From the NCBI GenBank assembly GCA_936936565.1, contig CAKZIX010000009.1, forward strand, positions 1 to 25,162: a stretch of 25,162 nt of DNA, written 5' to 3'. This DNA is from an uncultured Nocardiaceae bacterium. Lineage in GTDB: Bacteria; Actinomycetota; Actinomycetes; Mycobacteriales; Mycobacteriaceae. The notes below the pieces were generated by a model. It made no database searches. It saw nothing but the letters and a program-made list of their open reading frames with translations, and was not told the origin of the DNA. Shown one piece after another: positions 6,186-13,656 of this stretch. Position 1 is the stretch's first letter. The number at the start of each line of letters is the position of its first letter. A program made the position numbers and the translations under genes.

Positions 6186-7475
6186 GTGACCGCATCGGCT
6201 GACCTGTTCCACCGCGCCAGTGCTGTCATTCCCGGCGGTGTGAATTCCCCGGTGCGGGCCTTCAAGTCCGTCGGTGGCACCCCCCGGTTCATCGCCTCGG
6301 CGCAGGGCTGCACGCTCACCGACGCCGACGGCAACAACTATGTCGACCTGGTGTGTTCCTGGGGTCCGATGATCGTGGGGCACGCGCATCCGGCGGTCGT
6401 CGACGCGGTGCAGCAGGCCGCCACCAAGGGCCTGTCCTTCGGCGCGCCCACCGCCGCCGAGGTGGAACTGGCCGAGACCATCGTCGAGCGGATCGCGCCT
6501 GTCGAGCAGGTGCGCCTGGTCAATTCCGGCACCGAGGCGACGATGAGCGCGGTGCGGCTGGCCCGCGGGTACACCGGCCGCAGCACGATCGTCAAATTCG
6601 CCGGCTGCTACCACGGCCACGTCGATGCGCTGCTCGCCGACGCCGGCTCCGGAGTCGCCACGCTCGGGCTGCCCACCTCGCCCGGCGTCACCGGCGCCCA
6701 GGCTGCCGACACCGTTGTCCTGCCCTACAACGACCTCGACGCCGTCGCCGCCGTCCTGGCCGGTGGCGACGTCGCGTGCGTGATCACCGAGGCCGCGGCG
6801 GGCAACATGGGCGCGGTCGCCCCGCTGCCCGGCTTCAACGAAGGTCTGCGCCGGCTGTGCACCGAGCACGGCGCGCTGCTGATCATGGACGAGGTGATGA
6901 CGGGCTTCCGGGTCAGCCGCACCGGCTGGTACGGCATCGACGGTGTCGCCGGTGATCTCTACACCTTCGGCAAGGTGATGAGCGGCGGGCTGCCCGCGGC
7001 CGCGTTCGGCGGGCGCGCCGAGGTGATGGCGCACCTGGCCCCGGCCGGGCCGGTGTATCAGGCCGGCACGCTCAGCGGGAACCCGGTGGCCGTCGCCGCC
7101 GGCCTGGCGACGCTGCGGCTGGCCGACGACGCCGTCTATGAAACGTTGGGACGCAACGCAATTCGCCTCGGCGCCCTGATCGGCGACGCCTTGACCGCCG
7201 AAGGCGTGGCGCACGTCGTGCAATTCGCAGGCACCATGGTGAGCGTGTTCTTCACCGATCACCCCGTGACCAACTACGCGCAGGCCAAGGCCAGCCAGAC
7301 GTGGCGCTTCCCGCCGTTCTTCCACGCGCTGCTCGAGCGCGGCGTGTACGCGCCGCCGAGCGCCTACGAAGCCTGGTTCGTCTCGACCGCGCTCACCGAC
7401 GACGCCTTCTCGACCATCGCCGACGCCCTGCCTCACGCCGCGAAAGCGGCTGCCGCCGAAAGCAACCCATCATGA
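6186..7475 (+). CDS. hemL: HemL, glutamate-1-semialdehyde 2,1-aminomutase
   Basis: HemL is a cytoplasmic PLP enzyme that converts glutamate-1-semialdehyde to 5-aminolevulinate in the C5 pathway, the substrate HemB then uses. At 429 aa it has family length. Landmarks are VIPGGVNSPVRAF at the N-terminus, NSGTEATMSAVRLARG, FAGCYHGHVDALL, the PLP-Asp strand LLIMDEVMTGFRV, the PLP lysine Lys263 in TFGKVMSGGLP, and GTLSGNP. GTG 6186 is chosen because it gives the usual short N-terminus and sits 7 nt from a -10-like box; ATG 6153 would add 11 residues without a ribosome-binding site. The stop overlaps the next gene by ATGA, so at least five genes (hemL to resB) are translationally linked. This matches M. 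tuberculosis Rv0524 onward. Confidence 0.95.
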   Translation: MTASADLFHRASAVIPGGVNSPVRAFKSVGGTPRFIASAQGCTLTDADGNNYVDLVCSWGPMIVGHAHPAVVDAVQQAATKGLSFGAPTAAEVELAETIVERIAPVEQVRLVNSGTEATMSAVRLARGYTGRSTIVKFAGCYHGHVDALLADAGSGVATLGLPTSPGVTGAQAADTVVLPYNDLDAVAAVLAGGDVACVITEAAAGNMGAVAPLPGFNEGLRRLCTEHGALLIMDEVMTGFRVSRTGWYGIDGVAGDLYTFGKVMSGGLPAAAFGGRAEVMAHLAPAGPVYQAGTLSGNPVAVAAGLATLRLADDAVYETLGRNAIRLGALIGDALTAEGVAHVVQFAGTMVSVFFTDHPVTNYAQAKASQTWRFPPFFHALLERGVYAPPSAYEAWFVSTALTDDAFSTIADALPHAAKAAAAESNPS

Positions 7476-8125
7476 CGCAACCGCCGCAATCCGGAGCCGA
7501 CCGCACCATCGTGCACGTGATGCGACACGGTGAGGTGCACAATCCGGGCAAGATCCTCTACGGGCGCCTACCCGGCTTCCGGCTCTCGGTGCAGGGTCAG
7601 TCACAGGCGCAGACGGTGGCGAAAGTCCTTGCCTCCCATGATGTCACCTACATCGTCGCGTCCCCGCTGCAGCGTGCTCAGGAAACCGCGGCGCCGATCG
7701 CGGCCGCCCACGGGCTGACCGTGCACACCGACGACAACCTGATCGAGTCCGCCAACGCCTTCGAGGGCCTGCGGGTGTCCGTCGGCGACGGTGCGCTGCG
7801 CAAGCCGCGGCACTGGTGGAAGCTGCGCAACCCGTTCACCCCGTCGTGGGGCGAGCCGTACCTGCAGATCGCGCACCGCATGCTGGCCGCGGTGAGCAAG
7901 GCGCGCGTGGAGGCCACCGGGCACGAGGCGGTCGTCGTCTCGCATCAGTTGCCGGTGTGGACGTTGCGGCGCTTCCTGCAGGGCGAGCGGCTCTGGCACG
8001 ATCCGCGTGCACGTCAGTGTGGGCTCGCCTCGCTCACCTCGCTGGTGTACGAGGGCGACCAGCTCGTCGACATCGTCTATTCCGAACCGGCCGGCAGTTC
8101 CGATCCGCGGGTCCGGGGTGCGTAG
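7472..8125 (+). CDS. histidine phosphatase (phosphoglycerate mutase-like) family protein
   Basis: The 217-aa protein starts at ATG 7472, overlapping the hemL stop as ATGA. Arg18-His19-Gly20 in VMRHGEVHNPG is the phosphohistidine motif. SPLQRAQETAAPIA supplies the second Arg, ANAFEG the expected acid region and VVSHQLPVW the second catalytic His. The fold removes phosphate from small molecules or proteins, and the family name does not prove mutase activity. Its fixed position between hemL and the cytochrome c maturation genes, as for Rv0525 in M. tuberculosis, suggests a conserved but undefined link to haem or respiration. The next gene starts 8 bp before its stop. Confidence 0.9.
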   Translation: MTQPPQSGADRTIVHVMRHGEVHNPGKILYGRLPGFRLSVQGQSQAQTVAKVLASHDVTYIVASPLQRAQETAAPIAAAHGLTVHTDDNLIESANAFEGLRVSVGDGALRKPRHWWKLRNPFTPSWGEPYLQIAHRMLAAVSKARVEATGHEAVVVSHQLPVWTLRRFLQGERLWHDPRARQCGLASLTSLVYEGDQLVDIVYSEPAGSSDPRVRGA

Positions 8126-8738
8126 GGCCGACGGCCCCGCGCGCACTTTTGTACACCGCAGCGTACGAAAGTGCGCAATCGCGAGCGCTCTCCTGCTTCT
8201 GCTCACGGCCTGTGCGACGGGTACGGATGCAGTGACCCAGGGCGGGACGTTCGACTTCGTGTCCCCGGGCGGCAAACGGGAAATCTTCTACGATCCGCCG
8301 TCGGCGCGCGGCACCATCGGTGAGCTCGCCGGTCCGGAGCTGCTGACGGACAAACGCGTCTCGGTGCGCGACTTCGCCGGCCAAGTTGTCGTGATCAACC
8401 TGTGGGGCCAGTGGTGCGGGCCCTGTCGCGGCGAGGTGGACGACCTCGAAAAGGTCTACGCCGCAACGAAAGATCGCGGCGTGGCGTTTTTGGGAGTGAA
8501 CGTGCGCGACCCGCAGCGCGACAAGGCACAAGATTTCGTCACCGACAACAAGGTGGCCTACCCGTCCATCTACGACCCGCCGATGCGCACTCTGGCCGCG
8601 CTCGGCGGCAACTTCCCGACCAGCGTCATCCCGACGACGCTGGTGCTCGACCGCGAGCAGCGCGTCGCCGCGGTGTTCCTCAAGGAACTGCTCGCCGCGG
8701 ACCTGCAACCGGTCGTCGAACGAATCGCGGGCGAGTGA
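8118..8738 (+). CDS. ResA/TlpA-type thioredoxin-like lipoprotein
   Basis: The 206-aa protein starts at GTG 8118, the only standard start in this frame before the signal peptide, overlapping the previous gene by 8 bp. A basic n-region is followed by ASALLLLLTAC, a lipobox with Cys32 as the lipidated residue, so the protein is anchored outside the membrane. The thioredoxin domain carries Cys100-Gly-Pro-Cys103 in LWGQWCGPCRGE and the cis-Pro segment TSVIPTTLVLD. ResA-type proteins reduce the haem-binding cysteines of apocytochrome c using electrons from CcdA, encoded next. It corresponds to Rv0526. The codons for the n-region contain a near-perfect 14-bp inverted repeat (8141-8176), unusual inside a gene. 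Confidence 0.92.
   Translation: MRRADGPARTFVHRSVRKCAIASALLLLLTACATGTDAVTQGGTFDFVSPGGKREIFYDPPSARGTIGELAGPELLTDKRVSVRDFAGQVVVINLWGQWCGPCRGEVDDLEKVYAATKDRGVAFLGVNVRDPQRDKAQDFVTDNKVAYPSIYDPPMRTLAALGGNFPTSVIPTTLVLDREQRVAAVFLKELLAADLQPVVERIAGE
8141..8176 (+). repeat. inverted repeat (14-bp arms) inside the lipoprotein signal-peptide codons
   Basis: GCGCACTTTTGTAC (8141-8154) and GTACGAAAGTGCGC (8163-8176) pair at 13 of 14 positions around the 8-nt loop ACCGCAGC; the one mismatch is a G-U wobble in RNA. It looks like a dispersed extragenic palindrome that has become coding sequence, and it could form a hairpin close to the start codon. Confidence 0.7.
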
Positions 8739-9553
8739 TGGGCGAGCTGTTCGCCGAGACTGCGGCCAGCGGACCGCTGTTGCTCGCACTCGGTGCCTGC
8801 GTGCTCGCCGGGCTGGTGTCGTTCGCGTCGCCGTGCGTGGTGCCGCTGGTGCCGGGCTACCTGTCCTACCTCGCCGGCGTCGTCGGCGCCGAAGCGCCGC
8901 CGGTGACCGCCGCCGAAGCGACGGCGAAAGCCCGCCGGGGCGAGCGCAGCGACGGGAAGATCGCGGGCCGACTTCGGGTTGCCGGTGCCGCCGCGCTGTT
9001 CGTGCTCGGTTTCACCGTCGTGTTCGTGCTCGCCACCGCCTCGGTGTTCGGGTTGGTGAAGACGCTGTCGCTCAACCGCGAGTTGCTGCAGCGCGTGGGT
9101 GGCGTGGTCACGATCGTGATGGGCCTGGTGTTCGTCGGGCTGATCCCGGTGCTGCAGCGTGACGTCCGATTCCACCCGCGCCGGCTGACCAGCCTGGTGG
9201 GTGCGCCGCTGCTCGGCGCCGTGTTCGCCCTTGGATGGACGCCGTGCCTGGGGCCCACGCTGGCGGGCGTCATGTCCGTGGCGGCGGGCACCGAGGGCAC
9301 CACGGCGGCCCGCGGGGTCACGCTGATCGTCGCCTACTGCCTGGGGCTCGGGTTGCCGTTCGTGGTGCTCGCGCTGGGCTCGGCCAACGCGTTGCGCGGG
9401 GTCGGCTGGTTACGCAGACACAGCCGGCATGTCCAACTGCTCGGCGGTGCGCTGCTCATCCTGGTCGGGTTCGCGCTCGTAACGGGGATGTGGGAAATTT
9501 TCGTCGCGTGGGTGCGCGACGCCTTCGTTTCCGGGGTGACGCTGCCGATATGA
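8738..9553 (+). CDS. ccdA: CcdA, cytochrome c biogenesis thiol-disulfide transmembrane protein
   Basis: CcdA carries electrons from cytoplasmic thioredoxin across the membrane to the thioredoxin-like lipoprotein encoded just upstream. The 271-aa protein has about six transmembrane segments. The two redox cysteines are in the family motifs: Cys33 in SFASPCVVPLVPGYLSYLAG and Cys170 in ALGWTPCLGPTLAGV. A charged cytoplasmic loop (AEATAKARRGERSDGK, about 60-75) separates helices 1 and 2. The start ATG overlaps the previous stop as TGATG and the stop overlaps resB as ATGA, so translation is coupled on both sides. It corresponds to Rv0527. Confidence 0.95.
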   Translation: MGELFAETAASGPLLLALGACVLAGLVSFASPCVVPLVPGYLSYLAGVVGAEAPPVTAAEATAKARRGERSDGKIAGRLRVAGAAALFVLGFTVVFVLATASVFGLVKTLSLNRELLQRVGGVVTIVMGLVFVGLIPVLQRDVRFHPRRLTSLVGAPLLGAVFALGWTPCLGPTLAGVMSVAAGTEGTTAARGVTLIVAYCLGLGLPFVVLALGSANALRGVGWLRRHSRHVQLLGGALLILVGFALVTGMWEIFVAWVRDAFVSGVTLPI

Positions 9554-11088
9554 CACGCATCTCTCCGGTCGCTGCGCTCGTCCGAAACACCTGGCGCGGG
9601 CTCACGTCCATGCGCACCGCGCTCGTGCTGCTGTTTCTGCTGGCACTCGCCGCGGTGCCCGGCGCCCTGCTGCCGCAACGTGAACTCAACGCCCAGAAGG
9701 TCGAGCAGTACATCGCCGACCGGCCGACCATCGGCCCGTGGCTGGACCGGCTGCAGATGTTCGACGTGTTCGGCAGCTTCTGGTTCACCGCGGTCTACGT
9801 GCTGCTGTTCGTTTCGCTCGTCGGGTGCATCCTGCCGCGCTGTGTGGACCATTTCCGCGCCCTGCGCACCCCGCCGGTGCGGGTGCCGCGCAACCTGGCG
9901 CGGCTGCCGCATCACCGCACGGGCACCGTCGACGGCACGCCCGACGAGGTGCTCGCGCAGGTGCGCACGCTGTTGCGCGGCTACCGCTACGAGGTGCGCG
10001 CGGACGGGGTGTCCGCCGAGAAGGGGTACTCCCGCGAGCTGGGCAACCTCGTCTTCCACCTGTCGCTGGTCGGGCTGCTCGCGGCGATCGCCGTCGGCAA
10101 GCTGTTCGGTTACGAGGGCAACGTCATCGTCATCGCCGACAACGGCCCCGGCGTCTGCTCCACCTCGCCCGCGGCGTTCGATTCCTTCCGCGCCGGGAAC
10201 GTCGTCGACGGCACCGACCTGACCCCGATCTGTGTGCGGGTCAAAGACTTTCGTGCCGACTACCTGCCCAGCGGCCAGGCCGAGATGTTCACCTCGAACA
10301 TCTCCTACCAGACCGACCTGCAGTCCGAGGACTGGCAGGACGCGACGCTGCGCGTCAACCATCCGCTGCGCGTGGCGGGGGATCGGGTGTATCTGCAGGG
10401 ACACGGGTTCGCGCCGACCTTCACCGTGACCTTCCCCAACGGCGAGACCCGCACCGAGACGGTGCAGTGGCGACCCGACGATGCGACGACGTTCCTGTCC
10501 AGCGGTGCGCTGCGCTTCGACCCGCCCGCCGGCCTGTACCCGGACCCCGGCGAGCGCCGCAAGAACCAGATCGCCCTCGAGGGGCTGTTCGCGCCGACCG
10601 CGCTGCTGCACGGGACGCTGCTGACCTCGACGTTCCCGGCGATGAACGCGCCCGCCGTCGCCATCGACATCTACAAGGGCGACACCGGCCTGGACACCGG
10701 CAAGCCGCAGTCGCTGTTCGCACTCGACCACGACATGGTGGCCCAAGGCCGGCTCGTCAAGCAGGAACGCAAGAACCTCGAGCCCGGCGAGAGCGTACGG
10801 TTGGCCGACGGCACCGAGGTGCGCTTCGACGGCGCCAAGGAGTTCGTCAACCTGCAGGTCTCGCACGATCCGGCGCAGGCTTTCGTCCTCGTCTTCGCGT
10901 TGAGCATGATGGCCGGCCTGCTCGGTTCGCTGCTGATCAAGCGGCGCCGGATCTGGGTTCGGCTGACGCCGGACGGCGAACGACATACTGTCGTAGAGCT
11001 GGGTGGACTGGCTCGCACCGATCACGCCGGATGGGGTGGCGAGTTCGACCGCCTCGGCGACCGGCTGCTGGGTTCGGACTCGAAATGA
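9550..11088 (+). CDS. resB: ResB/Ccs1, cytochrome c biogenesis protein
   Basis: ResB forms with CcsA the System II synthase that exports haem and attaches it to apocytochrome c on the outer face of the membrane. The 512-aa protein has three N-terminal transmembrane helices (about 23-42, 73-95 and 165-190, including LGNLVFHLSLVGLLAAIAVGKLFGY with a conserved His). A large extracytoplasmic domain follows (about 190-440, containing LRVAGDRVYLQGHGFAPTF), then a last helix (about 442-462, FVLVFALSMMAGLLGSLLI) and a cytoplasmic tail. It begins with an ATGA overlap with ccdA and is followed by a 63-bp gap before ccsA. It corresponds to Rv0528. Confidence 0.94.
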   Translation: MTRISPVAALVRNTWRGLTSMRTALVLLFLLALAAVPGALLPQRELNAQKVEQYIADRPTIGPWLDRLQMFDVFGSFWFTAVYVLLFVSLVGCILPRCVDHFRALRTPPVRVPRNLARLPHHRTGTVDGTPDEVLAQVRTLLRGYRYEVRADGVSAEKGYSRELGNLVFHLSLVGLLAAIAVGKLFGYEGNVIVIADNGPGVCSTSPAAFDSFRAGNVVDGTDLTPICVRVKDFRADYLPSGQAEMFTSNISYQTDLQSEDWQDATLRVNHPLRVAGDRVYLQGHGFAPTFTVTFPNGETRTETVQWRPDDATTFLSSGALRFDPPAGLYPDPGERRKNQIALEGLFAPTALLHGTLLTSTFPAMNAPAVAIDIYKGDTGLDTGKPQSLFALDHDMVAQGRLVKQERKNLEPGESVRLADGTEVRFDGAKEFVNLQVSHDPAQAFVLVFALSMMAGLLGSLLIKRRRIWVRLTPDGERHTVVELGGLARTDHAGWGGEFDRLGDRLLGSDSK

Positions 11089-11131
11089 AGGTCACCTGCA
11101 GTCGGTCGGACTGTATGAAGGCCACCTTCAT
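11085..11131 (+). repeat. ATGAAGG-type direct and inverted repeats between resB and ccsA
   Basis: ATGAAGGTCACCT (11085-11097, overlapping the resB stop) recurs 30 bp later as ATGAAGGCCACCT (11115-11127). The second copy belongs to a perfect hairpin ATGAAGG-CCA-CCTTCAT (11115-11131). The hairpin ends 10 nt before the ccsA ribosome-binding site, so it could tune ccsA expression or be a dispersed palindromic element. Confidence 0.6.
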
Positions 11132-11151
11132 GCTGACAAACAGGAGATGTG

Positions 11152-12078
11152 ATGGCGCGCTTCAGTGATCTGGCGTTCCAGTCCGCGGTCGCGGTGTACG
11201 TGCTCGCGACCGTGCTGCTCATCGCGCAGTACGCCTCGGCCCGTGCGCAACGGGTGCAAGCGCGTGAACTCGTCGGGGCGAGCGCAGGTTTCGGAGGCGG
11301 CGCCGGTGGGCCCGGGCGCGTGGTGACGCCCGCGCCGAAACCCGTGTCCGAGCGGCTCGGCAACATGGGCGCCGCGCTCGTCGTGCTCGCACTGGGCCTG
11401 CACGTGACGTCGATCGTGTTGCGCGGCTTGGCAACCGAGCGGTTCCCGCTCGGCAACATGTACGAGTTCGTCACCATGGCATGCGCCGCCGCCGTCGTCG
11501 TCGGGGCAGCGCTGCTGCACGCCCAGCGCTACCGCGGCATGTGGGTGTTCCTGCTCGTGCCCGTGCTGATCCTGATGTTCCTGGCCGGCACCGTGCTCTA
11601 CGCCGATGCCGCGCCCGTGGTGCCCGCGCTGCGCTCGTTCTGGCTGCCGATCCACGTCACCATCGTCAGCATCGGGTCCGGTGTCTTCCTGGTGTCCGGT
11701 GTCGCATCCGCGTTGTTCCTGCTGCGCATGAAGGTCTCCGCGTCCTGGGTGGACCGGCTGCCCGACGCCCAAACCCTCGACCGGGTCGCCTACAAAACCA
11801 CCATCATCGGCTTCCCGCTCTTCGGTGCCGGCGTCATCCTCGGCGCCATCTGGGCCGAGGCCGCTTGGGGCCGCTTCTGGGGCTGGGATCCGAAAGAAAC
11901 CGTCTCCTTCATCGCCTGGGTGATCTACGCCGCCTACCTGCACGCCCGCGCCACGTCGGGCTGGAAGGACCTGAAGGCCGCGTGGATCAACATTGCCGGG
12001 TTTGTGGCGATGCTGTTCAACCTGTTCATCATCAACATGGTGGTGAGCGGTCTGCACTCGTACGCGGGCCTGAACTAG
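11152..12078 (+). CDS. ccsA: CcsA/ResC, cytochrome c biogenesis haem-handling protein
   Basis: CcsA is the partner of ResB in System II cytochrome c synthase and carries the haem-binding WWD-type domain. The 308-aa, roughly eight-helix membrane protein shows WGRFWGWDPKET (about 240-250), the hallmark of the haem-handling family, and conserved histidines at 84 (LHVTSIVLRG), 168 (PIHVTIVS) and 302 (SGLHSYAGL). ATG 11152 is chosen because AGGAG (11142-11146) is 5 nt upstream; the in-frame GTG 11149 is only 2 nt away. It closes the haem/cytochrome c operon and corresponds to Rv0529. Its stop lies in a small hairpin (GCGGA/TCCGC, 12078-12092). Confidence 0.95.
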   Translation: MARFSDLAFQSAVAVYVLATVLLIAQYASARAQRVQARELVGASAGFGGGAGGPGRVVTPAPKPVSERLGNMGAALVVLALGLHVTSIVLRGLATERFPLGNMYEFVTMACAAAVVVGAALLHAQRYRGMWVFLLVPVLILMFLAGTVLYADAAPVVPALRSFWLPIHVTIVSIGSGVFLVSGVASALFLLRMKVSASWVDRLPDAQTLDRVAYKTTIIGFPLFGAGVILGAIWAEAAWGRFWGWDPKETVSFIAWVIYAAYLHARATSGWKDLKAAWINIAGFVAMLFNLFIINMVVSGLHSYAGLN

Positions 12079-12109
12079 CGGAACTTCTCCGCAGCAGTGC
12101 GCCTGAACG

Positions 12110-12171
12110 GTCGAGCGCGCAGTTATGCATGCCGATCGGGCCATTTCGTCATGAACAACTGCGCGCTCGAC
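12110..12171 (+). repeat. perfect 15-bp inverted repeat after ccsA
   Basis: GTCGAGCGCGCAGTT (12110-12124) and AACTGCGCGCTCGAC (12157-12171) are exact reverse complements around a 32-nt loop. It lies in the 152-bp gap between ccsA and the toxin-antitoxin pair. There is no U-tract, so it is not a classic terminator, though such a stable stem could end or protect the ccsA message. It may be a dispersed palindromic or MITE-like element. Confidence 0.75.
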
Positions 12172-12180
12172 GGAGCGCTC

Positions 12181-12224
12181 TTGCGGGCGGGGGCCGGAGC
12201 GGGCTAACCTCCTAGCTAAGGAGG
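12181..12224 (+). promoter_or_regulatory. promoter and operator of the toxin-antitoxin operon
   Basis: TTGCGG (12181-12186) and TAACCT (12205-12210), 18 bp apart, form a plausible promoter. A palindrome CCTCCT-AGCTA-AGGAGG (12208-12224) overlaps the -10 box, a likely site for antitoxin autoregulation. Its right arm is also the Shine-Dalgarno sequence, so a transcript that includes both arms could hide it. Confidence 0.5.
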
Positions 12225-12230
12225 CGCTTC

Positions 12231-12488
12231 ATGGCGGGTCACGCGGCGGAGCAGTTCAATATCCACGACGCGAAGACGAACCTGTCGCGCATTGTCGAGC
12301 GGGTCGAACGGGGGGAAGAGATCGTGATCAGTCGTGCCGGTACGCCGGTCGCCAGAGTTGTGCCGCTCAACCGCCAGGTCAATCGGTCCGGCCGGGGGTC
12401 GCTGCGCGGACTAGTGGAGCTGTCCGGAGACTGGGATTCCGCCGGCACCAACGCCGAGATTGCCGATCAGTTCGACGGCGACGCATGA
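12231..12488 (+). CDS. vapB: Phd/YefM-family antitoxin (VapB role)
   Basis: The 85-aa protein has the Phd/YefM fold: FNIHDAKTNLSRIVERVERGEEIVISRAGTPVARVVPL covers the N-terminal dimer/DNA-binding domain, and the acidic C-terminal tail (about 55-85) should wrap and inhibit the toxin. The start ATG lies 6 nt after a strong AGGAGG. The stop overlaps the toxin start as ATGA, the usual arrangement that keeps antitoxin made first. Regulation is probably by binding the palindrome at 12208-12224, alone or with the toxin. The symbol reflects its pairing with a VapC-type toxin; the fold itself is Phd-like. Confidence 0.92.
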   Translation: MAGHAAEQFNIHDAKTNLSRIVERVERGEEIVISRAGTPVARVVPLNRQVNRSGRGSLRGLVELSGDWDSAGTNAEIADQFDGDA

Positions 12489-12859
12489 CGCTGCTGCTCG
12501 ACACCCACGTGGTGCTCTGGTGGCTGACCGATGAACCCGTACTGGCCGATGAGTTCAAGGAACGGTTGGACCACGACGCCGATGTCTACATCAGCGCGGC
12601 GACGATCTGGGAGATCACCGTCAAGCAGGCGCTCGGCAAGTTGACCGGCCCGCCCGATTTGCCGGAGCGGGTGCGGGACAGCGGATTTCGTCCGCTTCCG
12701 ATCGAGCACCGGCACGCCATCGAGGCCGGGCGGCTGCCACCGATACACCGCGATCCGTTCGACCGCATGCTCGTTGCGCAAGCTCGTTGCGAGGGACTGA
12801 CGCTGATGACCCGTGATTCGAACTGCCTGCGATACGACGTGGCCACCTTGCCCTGCTGA
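12485..12859 (+). CDS. vapC: VapC-type PIN-domain toxin ribonuclease
   Basis: The 124-aa PIN protein has all acidic active-site residues: Asp6 (LLLDTHVVLWW), Glu43 (IWEITVKQALGK), Asp93 (RDPFDRMLVAQA) and Asp111 (LMTRDSN). These bind Mg2+ for RNA cleavage; VapC toxins typically cut tRNAs or rRNA, but this target is unknown. It resembles the PIN subgroup that pairs with Phd/YefM antitoxins. Translation is coupled to the antitoxin by a 4-bp ATGA overlap. No truncation is visible, so the module should be functional. Confidence 0.93.
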   Translation: MTLLLDTHVVLWWLTDEPVLADEFKERLDHDADVYISAATIWEITVKQALGKLTGPPDLPERVRDSGFRPLPIEHRHAIEAGRLPPIHRDPFDRMLVAQARCEGLTLMTRDSNCLRYDVATLPC

Positions 12860-12903
12860 CGTCCGCACAAATTCCAGCGACATCCGCCGTAGGCGTCGCA
12901 ATA

Positions 12904-13650
12904 ATGTCCGCCGTGGACGATGTCGAGGTGGTCGTCGCGCACCGTGAACGCGCGACTGTGCGCGTTGGCCAGGTGTTCCTGAAGATCGACCCCGACCAGG
13001 CCCGCATCGAGGCCGAACTCGAGGCGATGGCGCTGGCGCCCGTCCCAACTCCGAAAGTGTTGTGGCACAAGCCTCCTGTGCTTGCGCTCGCCGCGCTACC
13101 GGGTAGCGCACTCGGCAAGCTGGGTACGCCGACGACCGCGTCGGAAACGGCGTGGGTTGCCGCGGGTGAGGTGCTCCGCACGCTCCACGACGGGCCGCTG
13201 CCCCCGCGGATCGGCCGCAGCGTCGACGATTTCGCCGCCGAGCTCGACGCGGAATGTGCCTGGCTCGTCCGGCACGGCATTCTCGAAAGCGACATGGTGA
13301 CGCGCTGCCGTCGCATCGCCGAGGTGGCGCTGCGGCCGTGGACGCCCGCGTTCGTGCACGGCGATCTGCAAGTCGGTCACGTGTTCGCCGACGGCGCCGA
13401 GATCACCGGCGTGCTCGACTGGTCGGAAGCCGCGCAGGGCGATGCCTTGTTCGACGTGGCCACGCTGACCCTGGGACACACCGACCGCCTCGAACACGTG
13501 ATCGCCGGCTACGGCACCGACGTCGACCGCGACGTGATCCGCGCGTGGTGGGCGTTGCGCAGCCTGCTGGGCGTGCGCTGGCTCATCGAGCACGGCTTCG
13601 ATCCGACGATGCCGGGCGGCGAGGTGGACGTGCTGCGAGCACTGGTGTGA
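12904..13650 (+). CDS. aminoglycoside phosphotransferase (APH) family kinase-like protein
   Basis: The 248-aa protein has the APH fold in compact form: an N-lobe with the probable ATP Lys in VGQVFLKID, then the catalytic loop FVHGDLQVGHVF (Asp154) and the metal-binding VLDWSEAAQGD (Asp172). The Asn that normally follows the HGDL motif is replaced by His159. Such proteins phosphorylate diverse hydroxyl substrates, and drug resistance cannot be assumed. ATG 12904 has no clear ribosome-binding site. It is convergent with the ECF sigma gene 6 bp away and shows no operon link with the toxin-antitoxin pair 44 bp upstream. Confidence 0.85.
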   Translation: MSAVDDVEVVVAHRERATVRVGQVFLKIDPDQARIEAELEAMALAPVPTPKVLWHKPPVLALAALPGSALGKLGTPTTASETAWVAAGEVLRTLHDGPLPPRIGRSVDDFAAELDAECAWLVRHGILESDMVTRCRRIAEVALRPWTPAFVHGDLQVGHVFADGAEITGVLDWSEAAQGDALFDVATLTLGHTDRLEHVIAGYGTDVDRDVIRAWWALRSLLGVRWLIEHGFDPTMPGGEVDVLRALV

Positions 13651-13656
13651 GCCCGT

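Noticed and set aside
6072..7436. 454-codon minus-strand open frame opposite hemL
   Set aside because: Antisense shadow of hemL; low-complexity composition and no recognisable motif.
12904..13650. Aminoglycoside resistance gene
   Set aside because: The APH fold is shared by many kinases, the protein is not recognisable as a known resistance enzyme, and the metal-site Asn is changed.
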